A stretch of 64,000 bases of DNA from Collinsella sp. An268 (lineage in GTDB: Bacteria > Actinomycetota > Coriobacteriia > Coriobacteriales > Coriobacteriaceae): NCBI RefSeq assembly GCF_002159765.1, contig NZ_NFJH01000005.1, forward strand, positions 1 through 64,000, given 5' to 3'. The stretch's first letter is position 1; the number at the start of each line of letters is the position of its first letter. The position numbers were made by a program, and so were the translations under genes. This document shows positions 17,835-26,252 of the stretch, piece by piece. The notes beneath the pieces were generated by a model that was not told the origin of the DNA, did no database searches, and saw nothing but the letters and a program-made list of their open reading frames with translations.

Positions 17835-18593
17835 TCACGCCTCCGCAAGCTTGAAGCCCATGCCCCACACGGTCTTGAGGTAGCCGTCGGTTCCCGTGGG
17901 CTTGAGCTTGGCGCGAATATTGGAGACGTGCACGTTGATCGTGTTGTAATCCGCAGCGTACGGCTCGCCCCACGCGGCCTCGAAGAGCTCCGCCTTGCCA
18001 AACACGTGCTTGGGGTGCGTCATGAGCGCCTCGAGTATGTTGAATTCGATGCGGGTGAGCTCGACGGCCGTGCCCGCCACCCAAAACGCGCGGGCATCTG
18101 GATCGAGCTCCCAGTCGCGAAAGCGCAGGATGCGTGCGGGGGCGCCGACTTCGCCGTCATCGGCTCCATCTCGCGCGTCATCTGCATCCGCCGCGCCGAA
18201 ATCGACCGCGGTGGCCCGGGCGCGGTGCCTGAGCTGCACCTCGATACGCACCGCAAGCTCATCCAGATCAAATGGCTTGGTGAGGTAGTCGTCCGCCCCG
18301 AGCTTCAGAAGGTCGATGCGGTCCGCCGCCGCCGTGCGGGCCGAGATCACGATAATCGGAACCGTCGCGTCGCGCTTGCGAATAAGGGCGATCAGGTCCT
18401 CACCCGCAAGCCCAGGCAACATAAGGTCGGAGACAACGACGTCGAAGGCAAAGGGATCCGCACCAATCAGCAGACGAGCCTCGCTCCCCGAGAACGCCTG
18501 CGCGCAGCTCATACCGCAACGCGCCAGATGCGTCGCGACGATCTCGTTGATGTCCGCATCGTCCTCCACGATGAGCACGCGCGCATCGGCCAT
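17835..18593 (-). CDS. OmpR-family response regulator
   Basis: The protein has 252 residues from the ATG at 18593. The receiver domain shows LIVEDDADI, the phospho-acceptor Asp in VVSDLMLPG, and Lys in YLTKPFDLDEL. After a 35-residue acidic linker comes the winged-helix domain (VELTRIEFNILEALM, TINVHVSNIRAKL, TVWGMGFKL). It should be the partner of the kinase at 14712-15641 and control the ABC genes downstream. Confidence 0.9.
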   Translation of the reverse strand: MADARVLIVEDDADINEIVATHLARCGMSCAQAFSGSEARLLIGADPFAFDVVVSDLMLPGLAGEDLIALIRKRDATVPIIVISARTAAADRIDLLKLGADDYLTKPFDLDELAVRIEVQLRHRARATAVDFGAADADDARDGADDGEVGAPARILRFRDWELDPDARAFWVAGTAVELTRIEFNILEALMTHPKHVFGKAELFEAAWGEPYAADYNTINVHVSNIRAKLKPTGTDGYLKTVWGMGFKLAEA

Positions 18594-18671
18594 GCCAACC
18601 CCCTCAAACGCCCCGGTCCCCGTCGGCGGAAGCATACCAGAAGAGACGGACCGATGGATTGCCCGGTGCAG

Positions 18672-19706
18672 CTAGCGCTCGCTGTGCCCGAAGGCCTCCC
18701 ACAGCAATGCGACGATGCCGCAGAGCATGCCGCCGATGGGCCAGGCGACCCAGAACCACATGGCAGAGGTGCCCTCGGGTGTCCAGCTATCCATATCGGG
18801 CGCCGTGAGGACCGGAGCGAACAGCAGCGCCAGGGCGATGATGGTCGCAGCGATCATGATGGCCCCGCAGACGGCCTCGAGCTTCCTGCTGCGGCGCTTC
18901 CGGTCGAGCAGCGCCGAGCGCATGCTCTCGTCGACCTCCGCCGCCACGATGTCCTCCACCTCGAGGTCGTCGGCAACGGACTTGTTGTAGGCGGCGACGT
19001 TGGTGCGTCCGAGCAGCATGCCCGAGCGCGCAATCCACCACACGCCGAGAGCGATGAAGAACAGCAGGAAGAACAGGGCAGCATTCTCCGCCATCGGCTC
19101 CAACATGATGAGGCAGCCGATACCCGCGAAGATGAACGCGATGCCGGCAATGAGGCCCGTTGAGAAATCCCGGCGTGCCTTGGCGCGGTCGTCCTCGGTA
19201 TAGAAGTCCTCCACGTACGGATGCGCCCTCTGAAACGCCGCATGCTCCATGCCGGCGGGCACGAGAAACGCCAGGCCCACCAGCACGCCCGCGAGGACGA
19301 TGATCACAAAGAGCCCGTCGCGCGCGCCGACCGGGGCGAGGTCGTGCGCCCCCTCAAAGAAGAGGCCTATGGCGATACCCACGAGAATGGCCGCGATACC
19401 CGCAGGAACTTTCAGCGCCATCATGCGCTGATGCTCGTCGTAGCCGCAGACATCGGTAGGCGGGCCCGCCGGGATGGTGGCGGCGGCATCCGGCGCGGCG
19501 CGCCCGGTGAGGTCTCCCGTTACCAGCTCGTCGAGCGAGCATTCGAAGATCTGGCAGATCTTGAGGAGCTTGTCCATCTCTGGCTGGCTCTTTTCCGCCT
19601 CCCATTTTGTGACGCTCTGGCGGGACACCCCGAGGAGCATCGCTAACTGTTCCTGGGTCATATGGCGCTCGGCGCGCAGGTGCTGTAAGTTATCGCGGAA
19701 ACTCAT
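18672..19706 (-). CDS. XRE-family regulator with membrane domain
   Basis: The protein has 344 residues from the ATG at 19706 (MSFRDNLQHL), chosen because upstream residues are not protein-like. Residues 3-60 form a helix-turn-helix (MTQEQLAMLLGVSRQSVTKW) followed by LLKICQIFECSLDELVTGD, the standard XRE end. Residues 85-340 contain about six hydrophobic helices in pairs with charged loops. Membrane-tethered XRE regulators are common in this lineage; the signal is unknown. It runs toward the response regulator gene, 78 bases away. Confidence 0.82.
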   Translation of the reverse strand: MSFRDNLQHLRAERHMTQEQLAMLLGVSRQSVTKWEAEKSQPEMDKLLKICQIFECSLDELVTGDLTGRAAPDAAATIPAGPPTDVCGYDEHQRMMALKVPAGIAAILVGIAIGLFFEGAHDLAPVGARDGLFVIIVLAGVLVGLAFLVPAGMEHAAFQRAHPYVEDFYTEDDRAKARRDFSTGLIAGIAFIFAGIGCLIMLEPMAENAALFFLLFFIALGVWWIARSGMLLGRTNVAAYNKSVADDLEVEDIVAAEVDESMRSALLDRKRRSRKLEAVCGAIMIAATIIALALLFAPVLTAPDMDSWTPEGTSAMWFWVAWPIGGMLCGIVALLWEAFGHSER

Positions 19707-19931
19707 GGCGGAGCCTTTCGGTCGGAGCCGGGCGCGGATCCTCACAGGAGGGGCCCGGCCGGTCGTATCGTCTGCCGGCACCATGTAGTTTAGGGTGTCA
19801 CAACGCCGCGCACCACCAACTGGCGGTGCGCATTTTTGCCCATCTTTTGGCAACCACGAGGCGCCCGCGGGTTGCCTTTCGCAGGTAGACGGTGCTGTCT
19901 GCATAGGGAGCCAGAGATTGGCACCACTCGG

Positions 19932-20306
19932 TCAGCACCTTGGCGAGCGGGATGCGGGCGCCTCTCCCCTTGCCTTTGCCCTAGCGCGTGCAGCGCTGCG
20001 GTGGACCGCCTCTCCCGCCGAACGCGCTGTTTTGGCCGCCTCGCGCCTTACCGCCGCCGCAACACGCGCTGCGACGGCATCGAGCCTCTGCTCGATCTTG
20101 GTCGCCGGGCGCCCGCTGTAGGTGCGCTGTCCTCTACTCGCCAGCGCGACGCCTCCGGCGATAGCCGCCACGCCCGGTCCGGGCAGTACGCAAAGCGGAA
20201 TACCCGCCACGGCGTGCGCCGCCCCCGCCGCCATCTGCACGGCACCCTTTGCCTTGACGAGGGGAGAAACAATCCGCGTTGTTTTCCCGTCTTGCGCTTT
20301 GGACAC
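19932..20306 (-). CDS. Small hypothetical protein
   Basis: This 124-residue basic protein has a central hydrophobic Gly/Ala/Pro stretch (AAHAVAGIPLCVLPGPGVAAIAGG, shown here only as positions about 27-52) that could insert in the membrane. A long Ala/Arg-rich helical tail follows. It matches no family I know. Its codon use is like the neighbours, which supports a real gene, but low complexity lowers confidence. Confidence 0.5.
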   Translation of the reverse strand: MSKAQDGKTTRIVSPLVKAKGAVQMAAGAAHAVAGIPLCVLPGPGVAAIAGGVALASRGQRTYSGRPATKIEQRLDAVAARVAAAVRREAAKTARSAGEAVHRSAARARAKARGEAPASRSPRC

Positions 20307-20381
20307 GCCGCATCACCTCTGAGCGACCTCGTATGCGTACCATGGACTGCCTATACCCAGCACATACCGAACGCAAAACGC

Positions 20382-20408
20382 AAAAAGGGCCGGCGTTGCC
20401 GCCGGCCC
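20382..20408 (-). terminator. Intrinsic terminator of tRNA-Gly
   Basis: CGCCGGCCC (20400-20408) pairs perfectly with GGGCCGGCG (20387-20395) around a four-base loop. On the minus strand the stem is followed by five T residues and then more T-rich sequence. It stands 12 bases after the tRNA 3' end. Confidence 0.85.
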
Positions 20409-20419
20409 TGACTTGATGA

Positions 20420-20495
20420 TGGAGCGGACAACGGGGCTCGAACCCGCGACCCCAACCTTGGCAAGGTTGTGCTCTACCAACTGAGCCATGTCCGC
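20420..20495 (-). tRNA. tRNA-Gly (anticodon GCC)
   Basis: The 76-base cloverleaf reads 5' to 3' from 20495. The acceptor GCGGACA pairs with TGTCCGC. The D arm is GCTC/GAGC, the anticodon stem is CAACC/GGTTG around TTGCCAA (anticodon GCC, glycine), and the T arm is GCGGG/CCCGT with TTCGAGC loop. The discriminator base is T and the 3' CCA is encoded in the DNA. It is the only tRNA seen in the window. Confidence 0.97.
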
Positions 20496-20608
20496 ACGCG
20501 AGGGATTACTATACGCGTTTTTTTGCGGAGCGCTCCCCTCTCCCGAGGTCTCCACAATTGGCACCCTGCCGCCGGCGCCGGCCCGACGCCCTGCTGCCCC
20601 ACCCCGTA

Positions 20609-20668
20609 GAGGAAGTCGCGTTTAGGCCCCCTCGGGGACTGAGAAGCGGGCTTAAACGCGATTTCCTC
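20609..20668. repeat. Imperfect 21-bp inverted repeat
   Basis: GAGGAAGTCGCGTTTAGGCC (from 20609) is repeated in inverse at 20648-20668 with two mismatches, and CCCCGTAG outside it also has an inverse partner (CTACGG after 20680). The loop holds a minor hairpin, CCCCCTCGGGGA. It lies between the tRNA and the XRE gene that ends at 20697. It lacks a T run, so it is not a standard terminator. Confidence 0.5.
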
Positions 20669-20696
20669 AAGAAGCGGGGAGCCTACGGCCGTACCG

Positions 20697-21155
20697 CTAC
20701 GACGCCTCACTCTCGCGCCAACGCTTGAGCGTGGGCAGCACCGCACCGAGCAGCGACGCGCTCTCGTCGACCGTCCAGCCCATGGCCTCCGCCATGCGGG
20801 GCGCGCAGTCCTCGATCATGTCTTCCATCGTGGTCTCGTAGGTATAGGAGCCCCCGTCGTAGCACCATCGGCAGAAGTCCTCGGTCTCGGTGCCATCCGC
20901 CTCATGACCGTGCTGGTCGGGGGCGGTGAACATCATGCCGCAGCTCTGGCAGTAGTGCTCCGGCATCTCAAGGAGCTCGGTGATGGGGACGTCGAGCTCG
21001 CGCGCGATGAGTTTGGTCATGTCGATGCCCGGCGTCGTGGCACCGCTCTCCCAGCGTCCCACCGCCTGACGCGTGATGAACAGGCGCTTCGCCAGCTCTT
21101 CCTGTGTTAGCCCGCGCTCGCGGCGCAACCGGGGCAGCACGTCTTTGATGGCCAT
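20697..21155 (-). CDS. XRE regulator with zinc-ribbon domain (copy 1)
   Basis: This 152-residue protein starts at the ATG after AGGAGGATCC. Residues 5-60 are a helix-turn-helix (LTQEELAKRLFITRQAVGRW). Residues 70-105 are a zinc-ribbon-like unit, YCQSCGMMF then TEDFCRWCYDGGSYTY, with paired Cys. A helical tail includes GWTVDESASLLGAVLPTL. The same architecture, about three quarters identical by eye, occurs at 53962-54405. The metal-ribbon part resembles the family of putative zinc ribbon proteins that often stand alone; its fusion to a regulator suggests redox or metal sensing, which is inference. Confidence 0.8.
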   Translation of the reverse strand: MAIKDVLPRLRRERGLTQEELAKRLFITRQAVGRWESGATTPGIDMTKLIARELDVPITELLEMPEHYCQSCGMMFTAPDQHGHEADGTETEDFCRWCYDGGSYTYETTMEDMIEDCAPRMAEAMGWTVDESASLLGAVLPTLKRWRESEAS

Positions 21156-21266
21156 GGATCCTCCTCGCTCCTGGTGTTCGCTGCGAACATTATCGGATGG
21201 GCGCGCGTCGCGCAGCAAGCAACAGGTTGTTGCATCAGCCCCGGCATACCAAGGCGACTGCTCGCC

Positions 21267-21821
21267 TCACCCGATGCCTGCGTGCTGAAGGATCGTGGCC
21301 ACGACCTCTGATTTGGCGTCGGCGTAATGCTGCACGTATTTCCACTGCCTGCTGGCAAGGGCGCGTTTGGTTGAAGCGTAGAGTTCCCGATCGTCCGCAT
21401 GCGTCCTCAGCCAGTCGCGAAAAGCGACCATCCGCGCCGCTTCGCTGCAGCCCTCCGAGAACACGTGCAGGTTCACCTCGGGGTCCGCACCCTTGAACAT
21501 GCGGTGTTCGTACCAGTCCGGCTCCCGTATCCTCAAAACGTATCCCGCCCGCTCAAGCTGGGGTACATACGACGGCTCGTCGGCGGCGTCATCCACCAGA
21601 AGCAGGATGTCGATGATCGGCTTGGCGCAGAGCCCCGGGACGGACGTCGAACCCACGTGCTCGACGGATCGAGCGCGGCCACCCAGTGCCAAAGCGATCC
21701 GGCGTCTCTCCCCCTGGAACTGCTTTGGCCAGCTTGCATCGTACGCGCTGAGAACGACGCGCCCGTTCAGCTCCCGCGCACCGCCCACGCTCACCTGACT
21801 AAGATACTCATCTGACGGCAT
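21267..21821 (-). CDS. GrpB/UPF0157 family protein
   Basis: This 184-residue protein has the nucleotidyltransferase-like GrpB fold. It shows VVLSAYDASWPKQFQGE, then SVEHVGSTSVPGLCAKPIIDI, which contains the conserved GSTSVPGLxAKPxIDI motif, and HLHVF-like VNLHVFSEG. Members occur alone or fused to dephospho-CoA kinase; the biochemical role is unsettled. The ATG follows GGGGGATCGGC. Confidence 0.9.
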   Translation of the reverse strand: MPSDEYLSQVSVGGARELNGRVVLSAYDASWPKQFQGERRRIALALGGRARSVEHVGSTSVPGLCAKPIIDILLLVDDAADEPSYVPQLERAGYVLRIREPDWYEHRMFKGADPEVNLHVFSEGCSEAARMVAFRDWLRTHADDRELYASTKRALASRQWKYVQHYADAKSEVVATILQHAGIG

Positions 21822-21940
21822 GCCGATCCCCCACTTCGTTCGCTATCAACCGGCATGGTACCGCCATTGCAGGCGAGACGGTAGCTCGTAACGGCGGCAC
21901 ATTCAGGGGCATCAGAGACACAGGGGGCTTGTCATCGGCG

Positions 21941-23701
21941 TTAAGATGCGTCGCTGGCGCGGCGGTGCGGACGACTCCACGTAAGGATCTCTTCGGCATC
22001 GTCCACAGAGACGTCGCGCAGGACCAGATCGCCCAGTGCGGCAGTCCTCGCGACACACGTCGCAACCCGTACCCGGCGCTGAAACGGGGACTCCGAAGCC
22101 GTCACATGCTGCAAACGGGAGCGGGGTACCACCTCGGTCCAGCGCTTGATGCCTCCTACGACCATCACGAGGCGCGTGCGGTCGTGCCCGATGCGGCTGT
22201 CGCGATACCGGAGCACGGCTCCCATCACCATGCGCAAAGCGATCGCGACGCCCACCGCGCCGGACAACACGATAAGCGCCTGGCGCAGAGTGGCCCACGG
22301 CTCCCCTAGCGGCAGAGCGCCTCCCGCAAGCGCGCACGAGCCCGCAAGCACCGCGGCAAGAAGCACCGCCTTCGCACTCGTGCGGACCGCCAGCCGCCGC
22401 GCCGCCGCTCGCGGAAGCCGCGCCAAATCCGACGCGTGCGGGGCCCCGGTAAATTCGGGGACGATGGCCTCCAAAAACGCGTCGAGCTCTGACATGCGGA
22501 TAAACGGGTGCAGGACCATGCCGTCCGCAGTCGACGATTCGTCCGATGAGCCGATGCTCCCCACCACCGAAACCCGTACCTCCGCATAGCCCAAGAGCTG
22601 GCGCACCAGTCCCTGTCGGATGCGGAGGGCCTGGATGCGCTCGGAGGCCACCGCATGCGACGTGCGGCCGAGCAGCCCGCGCTCGACCGTGATGCGCCCG
22701 CCCCGGCGCTCGGCGCGGTACCCCGCGAAGCTGATCAGGCTGATAGCGAACGAGATCGCAAACCCTATGATCAGCGACAGCGCGAGCAGCAAACCCGCTA
22801 CCGCGACGAGCAGAGCTATGGGGAGCGCCGCGATATCCCCGGCCGCCTCCGAGAGGTTAACGAGCCGGCTCTCCTGCAAAAAGTTGATGCCTTGAACGAT
22901 GAGGATGAGAAACCCCGCCGCTTGGGCGATGACGCGCGTCTCGGTGAGCGCAGCGAGCACGAGGCGAGCGGGCGCCAGCGTAACGCAGGCATCCGGCGCC
23001 TTATCGGACGCATCGCAGGCAGGGGCAGGGTCGACTGGCGAATCGCCCGTCGCCTGCCGCGCGAACATGCCCTCGACCGCAGGGGCAAAATCCTGCCCCG
23101 AAAGCGCCGCCGCCTTGCGCCGGAACAGCTCCTCGCGCAACGCCTCGGCGACGCCCGCCTGCAGACCCTTGATGCTCGTCACCTGGCCCTCGGTATCGGC
23201 GGCACCCGTGTCTAGGTCGAGCGTCATGATCCCCAGCACGCGTTCCATCAGGCTCGAGGACATGTTGACGGTGTGGATGTGCTCGTAGGGGACCTGCAGA
23301 CGTCTGGCGTTCACCAAACCGCTGCACAGCATGATGCCCGCATCGGTCAGCTCCCAGGTGCGCGTGCGCCACGTCACCACCGCGCCCACCACGCTTGCGG
23401 CGATGAGCAGCACGGCGGCGGCGGCGATACCGGGAAGCTCCTCCACCACGTTGCCACCGATCACCCTGACGATCGCCACGAGCGACACGCCCAGGGCGAC
23501 GCCCAGACCGCTCACGGCGCCCGTCACGAGCGAGAGCGGGCTACCGCGGTGCACGCCTTCGAGCGCCGGGTGCGGCGCCTCAAACAACGATCGCTCCGGG
23601 TTCGCCATGCGCTCGACATCGTGCCAGCGTTCGCTCTCGCGATGCCCTCTCGCGGCGTCCTCACAACGGCCGTCCGCCGCATTCTCGCACTGCGTCCCCA
23701 T
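21941..23701 (-). CDS. YdbT-like membrane protein with bacterial PH domains
   Basis: This 586-residue protein has repeated units of paired hydrophobic helices followed by bPH2 domains (DUF304). One domain begins near TWELTDAGIMLCSGLVNARRL-type sequence (about residue 112, with the helix VPYEHIHTVN), another near GGRITVERGLLGRTSHAVASERI (about 335). A third, at the end, shows RTRLVMVVGG and VPRSRLQHV. YdbT acts with YdbS; in Bacillus such pairs affect resistance to antimicrobial compounds. The start is 3 bases after the ydbS-like stop, so the two form one operon. Confidence 0.82.
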   Translation of the reverse strand: MGTQCENAADGRCEDAARGHRESERWHDVERMANPERSLFEAPHPALEGVHRGSPLSLVTGAVSGLGVALGVSLVAIVRVIGGNVVEELPGIAAAAVLLIAASVVGAVVTWRTRTWELTDAGIMLCSGLVNARRLQVPYEHIHTVNMSSSLMERVLGIMTLDLDTGAADTEGQVTSIKGLQAGVAEALREELFRRKAAALSGQDFAPAVEGMFARQATGDSPVDPAPACDASDKAPDACVTLAPARLVLAALTETRVIAQAAGFLILIVQGINFLQESRLVNLSEAAGDIAALPIALLVAVAGLLLALSLIIGFAISFAISLISFAGYRAERRGGRITVERGLLGRTSHAVASERIQALRIRQGLVRQLLGYAEVRVSVVGSIGSSDESSTADGMVLHPFIRMSELDAFLEAIVPEFTGAPHASDLARLPRAAARRLAVRTSAKAVLLAAVLAGSCALAGGALPLGEPWATLRQALIVLSGAVGVAIALRMVMGAVLRYRDSRIGHDRTRLVMVVGGIKRWTEVVPRSRLQHVTASESPFQRRVRVATCVARTAALGDLVLRDVSVDDAEEILTWSRPHRRASDAS

Positions 23702-23704
23702 AGC

Positions 23705-24181
23705 CTACACGTCCTCTTGGGCAAGCCGGGCGAGCTCGGCCACGCGGTCGCGCAGACGATTTGCGTCGGCCTCGTCGAGCCCGGGAATCTCAAAGCTCTC
23801 GCCCGCCGTAGAGATGCGCACCGCCGCCAAGCCGTGCGCCTTGAGAAACGGCCCCTGCCGGGTTTCGACATGCTGCACGCGCACGAGCGGTACGATGACG
23901 CGCTTCTTGACGAAGACGCCGTGGTACAGGTCGACATCGGTGGGCGTCACGTCAAAGCGCCATGTGGCATACTCCACGCGCGGGCTGATCGCCATATCGG
24001 CAAGCTCGATAGCGAGCAATGCGCCGCACACGGCAAGCGGGATGGCGAGGGGGCCGTTGAAGTGGCACACGATCAGGGCGACAACGGCGCCCGCCGCCAC
24101 GGTTCCCGCCATGAGCGCGAGCGAGCTCGCATACCAGACGCGCAGCATGCGCGGGTCCAAGCGGTGTGAGGGATGCTCCAT
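23705..24181 (-). CDS. YdbS-like membrane protein with PH domain
   Basis: This 158-residue protein has two hydrophobic helices (about 15-60) followed by one bPH2 domain, with YATWRFDVTPTDVDLYHGVFVKKR shown by position at about 72-95 and VPLVRVQHVETRQGP after it. The latter is the hallmark of the DUF304 family. It is the upstream partner of the YdbT-like protein. Confidence 0.85.
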   Translation of the reverse strand: MEHPSHRLDPRMLRVWYASSLALMAGTVAAGAVVALIVCHFNGPLAIPLAVCGALLAIELADMAISPRVEYATWRFDVTPTDVDLYHGVFVKKRVIVPLVRVQHVETRQGPFLKAHGLAAVRISTAGESFEIPGLDEADANRLRDRVAELARLAQEDV

Positions 24182-24363
24182 GGGCGGCCTCCGCTCCTTG
24201 GGGGCATTCGGGCAGTGCTTCTCTTAAGGATGATAGCACCCCCCCCCGAGCGGAAGACAACCGCAGCACCCAAGGGCGACGCGCCGCCGCTCATGCGCGC
24301 CGTCCGCTTGCAGCACACGCATCGTTGCAGGATGCCTGCAGGACCGCTAAGGACACCGGTATT

Positions 24364-24436
24364 TTGCAAAGTCTGCTTGTCATTATTTGCAAAGTATACT
24401 ATGCTTAAGTTGCAAAGCCCGCTTTGCACTTTGCAA
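24364..24436 (+). promoter_or_regulatory. Promoter with 23-bp-spaced operator array
   Basis: TTGCAAAG occurs at 24364-24371, 24387-24394 and 24410-24417, exactly 23 bases apart. Two inverted copies follow at 24422-24428 and 24429-24436. A promoter with -35 TTGTCA (24377-24382), a 17-base spacer and -10 TATGCT (24400-24405) sits inside the array, and the middle operator lies in the spacer. Binding would block RNA polymerase, and the XRE gene 27 bases downstream is the obvious autoregulator. Confidence 0.6.
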
Positions 24437-24462
24437 TCCGGATGCACGGGAAAAGGAGGACT

Positions 24463-24672
24463 ATGAGGAGCCGTATCCGCGAACTCAGGCGAGCGCAGAA
24501 ACTCAGCCAGGCAGAACTCGCCGAGGCCGTTGGCACGACGCGCCAGACCATCACCTCCATCGAGGTGGGCAAGTACACCGCGTCGCTCCCGCTCGCCTAC
24601 AAGATCGCCCGCTTTTTTGGACTCACCATCGAGGAGGTCTTCGATTTCTCCGAGATCGACGAGGACCTGTAA
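24463..24672 (+). CDS. Small XRE regulator
   Basis: The protein has 69 residues from the ATG after AAAAGGAGGACT. Almost the whole protein is a helix-turn-helix: LRRAQKLSQAELAEAVGTTR, then TITSIEVGKYTASLPLAYKI, ending in the EVFDFSE tail common to YozG/DUF-partnered regulators. It is followed 82 bases later by a membrane protein, a recurring arrangement in this window (compare 45266-45793). Its promoter carries a regular operator array, so autoregulation is likely. Confidence 0.88.
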   Translation: MRSRIRELRRAQKLSQAELAEAVGTTRQTITSIEVGKYTASLPLAYKIARFFGLTIEEVFDFSEIDEDL

Positions 24673-24754
24673 CCGCACGCGCAATCGCCTGCACGCGTCG
24701 CCTCGCCAGATTCCATGCGAGGGCGCCCCGACGCGCCATCAGAGAGGAGCAGCC

Positions 24755-25258
24755 ATGAAAACCACCATCGATACCCTGCGCAAACACGCCAGCACACGCC
24801 TCCGGCGCGAAACCATGTCTGCCGCAGCCATCTGCATCGTACTCGTCACGGGCGGCGCGCTCACCGCGACCGAGAGCCTGCCCGCACTCAGCGGCACCAC
24901 CAGCACATCGGCCTTTCTCTCCGGAGCGGTGATGGGCCTTTGCGCTGTCGCCGCCGTGATCACCATCAAGAATATCGTCGATCTGCGCCGCGCGCTTTCC
25001 GACGACCGGGCGCTGCGTCGTCTCTACGCCAAGGAAAACGATGAGCTCCAGGCCCATATGGAGCGGGAGGTCGCGCGGACGTTCATCCAGATCATGCCCG
25101 CACTCGCCGTGGTCGCCATCTTTGTCGGAGCGCTCGTGAGCCTCGAGGCCATGGCTTCAGCCGCCGCAACGCTCGTGTTTCTCTCGGTAGCGCTGCTCGT
25201 CGTGAAGGCCGTGTACAAGATGCGTCTGCAAAGCGAGATCGGTGATGCGGCGGAATAG
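24755..25258 (+). CDS. Four-helix membrane protein downstream of XRE regulator
   Basis: This 167-residue protein starts at the ATG after AGAGAGGAGC. Hydrophobic segments lie at about 20-37, 52-70, 108-130 and 133-152, with a charged cytoplasmic loop (LRRALSDDRALRRLYAKENDE) in the centre at about 78-98. That layout is common for small membrane proteins paired with XRE regulators in Firmicutes and Actinobacteria. The biochemical function is not known. Confidence 0.75.
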   Translation: MKTTIDTLRKHASTRLRRETMSAAAICIVLVTGGALTATESLPALSGTTSTSAFLSGAVMGLCAVAAVITIKNIVDLRRALSDDRALRRLYAKENDELQAHMEREVARTFIQIMPALAVVAIFVGALVSLEAMASAAATLVFLSVALLVVKAVYKMRLQSEIGDAAE

Positions 25259-25346
25259 CGGACAGGGCCCCTCAAGTCGCAAATCGAGCACTCCATTGCG
25301 CCCACCCCTGCAGGTATCTCCGTGCGGAGGCGGGCGTTTTCTACGG

Positions 25347-26138
25347 CTATGCCAGGTACGCCTCGAGCGCTTTGACGAGAAACTCCGTCGCACCCGCGCC
25401 GGCGGCGCCATCGTAGTGCGCGCGGAAGCGGTCGTCGGCGAGATACATCTGCGCCAGTCCGCGGTGCGCCTCGGGCGAATAGCGACCCGCGCCCCAATGG
25501 CCCTGAATCCACCGCGCGTGCATGCGTGCGAGCTCCATCGCCTCCGCACCCGCAGGATCGCCCGTCTCCATGGCGAGGGCGAGCTGCCGGTTAATCTCCT
25601 CCCCCAATCGCTCCAGCGCATCCCACTCGCCGCGCGATGCGGAGCGCATCCGCTCGTTCGCCGCATCCACCGCATCGTCACCCCAGCGCGCTCGCGCCTC
25701 CTTGCCGTACGTACGCTCATTCGCCGCGATCTTCTCGCCCTTTAGCGCCTCAAAGGCGTCGCTCTCGTTCATCTGCTCAATCCTTTCCAAGGAGGCAATC
25801 GCCGCTTTCGTGCGGTCAATCGCCTCGTCCAGTGAATCCCTCTGCGCGCTCAGAGTGAGGAGGTGCGCATGGAGCACGTGACGAAGATCTCCCTCTGCAC
25901 GAGCCAGCAAACGGTGAATCGTCGCCACCGACAGGCCGCACGCCCGCATGGACAAGATGCTTGCGAGGCGCTTCGCATCCCGCGCGGTGTACACACGATA
26001 GCCATTCGCCGAGCGTGAAGGACACAGCAGGCCCTCTTCCTCGTAGTACCTGAGCGTCCGAGCGCTCACGCCGGCGAGCTCTGCCAGCTCGCCCACAGCA
26101 TAGTGCACGTCATCGCCCTCGGCCTTCGCTTTGACCAT
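25347..26138 (-). CDS. MerR-family regulator with TipAS antibiotic-recognition domain
   Basis: The protein has 263 residues from the ATG at 26138. The MerR DNA-binding domain (19-87) is clear: YAVGELAELAGVSARTLRYY, then GLLCPSRSANGYRVY. A coiled-coil dimer helix follows (90-130). The C-terminal 120 residues match the TipAS fold (RWGDDAVDAANERMR, MELARMHARWI, YLADDRFRAHYDG), which in TipA traps thiopeptide antibiotics and in others albicidin. No regulated gene is obvious next door; autoregulation is usual. Confidence 0.88.
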   Translation of the reverse strand: MVKAKAEGDDVHYAVGELAELAGVSARTLRYYEEEGLLCPSRSANGYRVYTARDAKRLASILSMRACGLSVATIHRLLARAEGDLRHVLHAHLLTLSAQRDSLDEAIDRTKAAIASLERIEQMNESDAFEALKGEKIAANERTYGKEARARWGDDAVDAANERMRSASRGEWDALERLGEEINRQLALAMETGDPAGAEAMELARMHARWIQGHWGAGRYSPEAHRGLAQMYLADDRFRAHYDGAAGAGATEFLVKALEAYLA

Positions 26139-26252
26139 GTCGCACCTCCTTGCGAACATAGTGCACCTTGCCGTGGCGGAAAGGTCAAGGGGCGATTACG
26201 CCTTACGACGAGTGCCCCGCGCAGATCACATCCATGCGCTCAAAGGCCGCGG

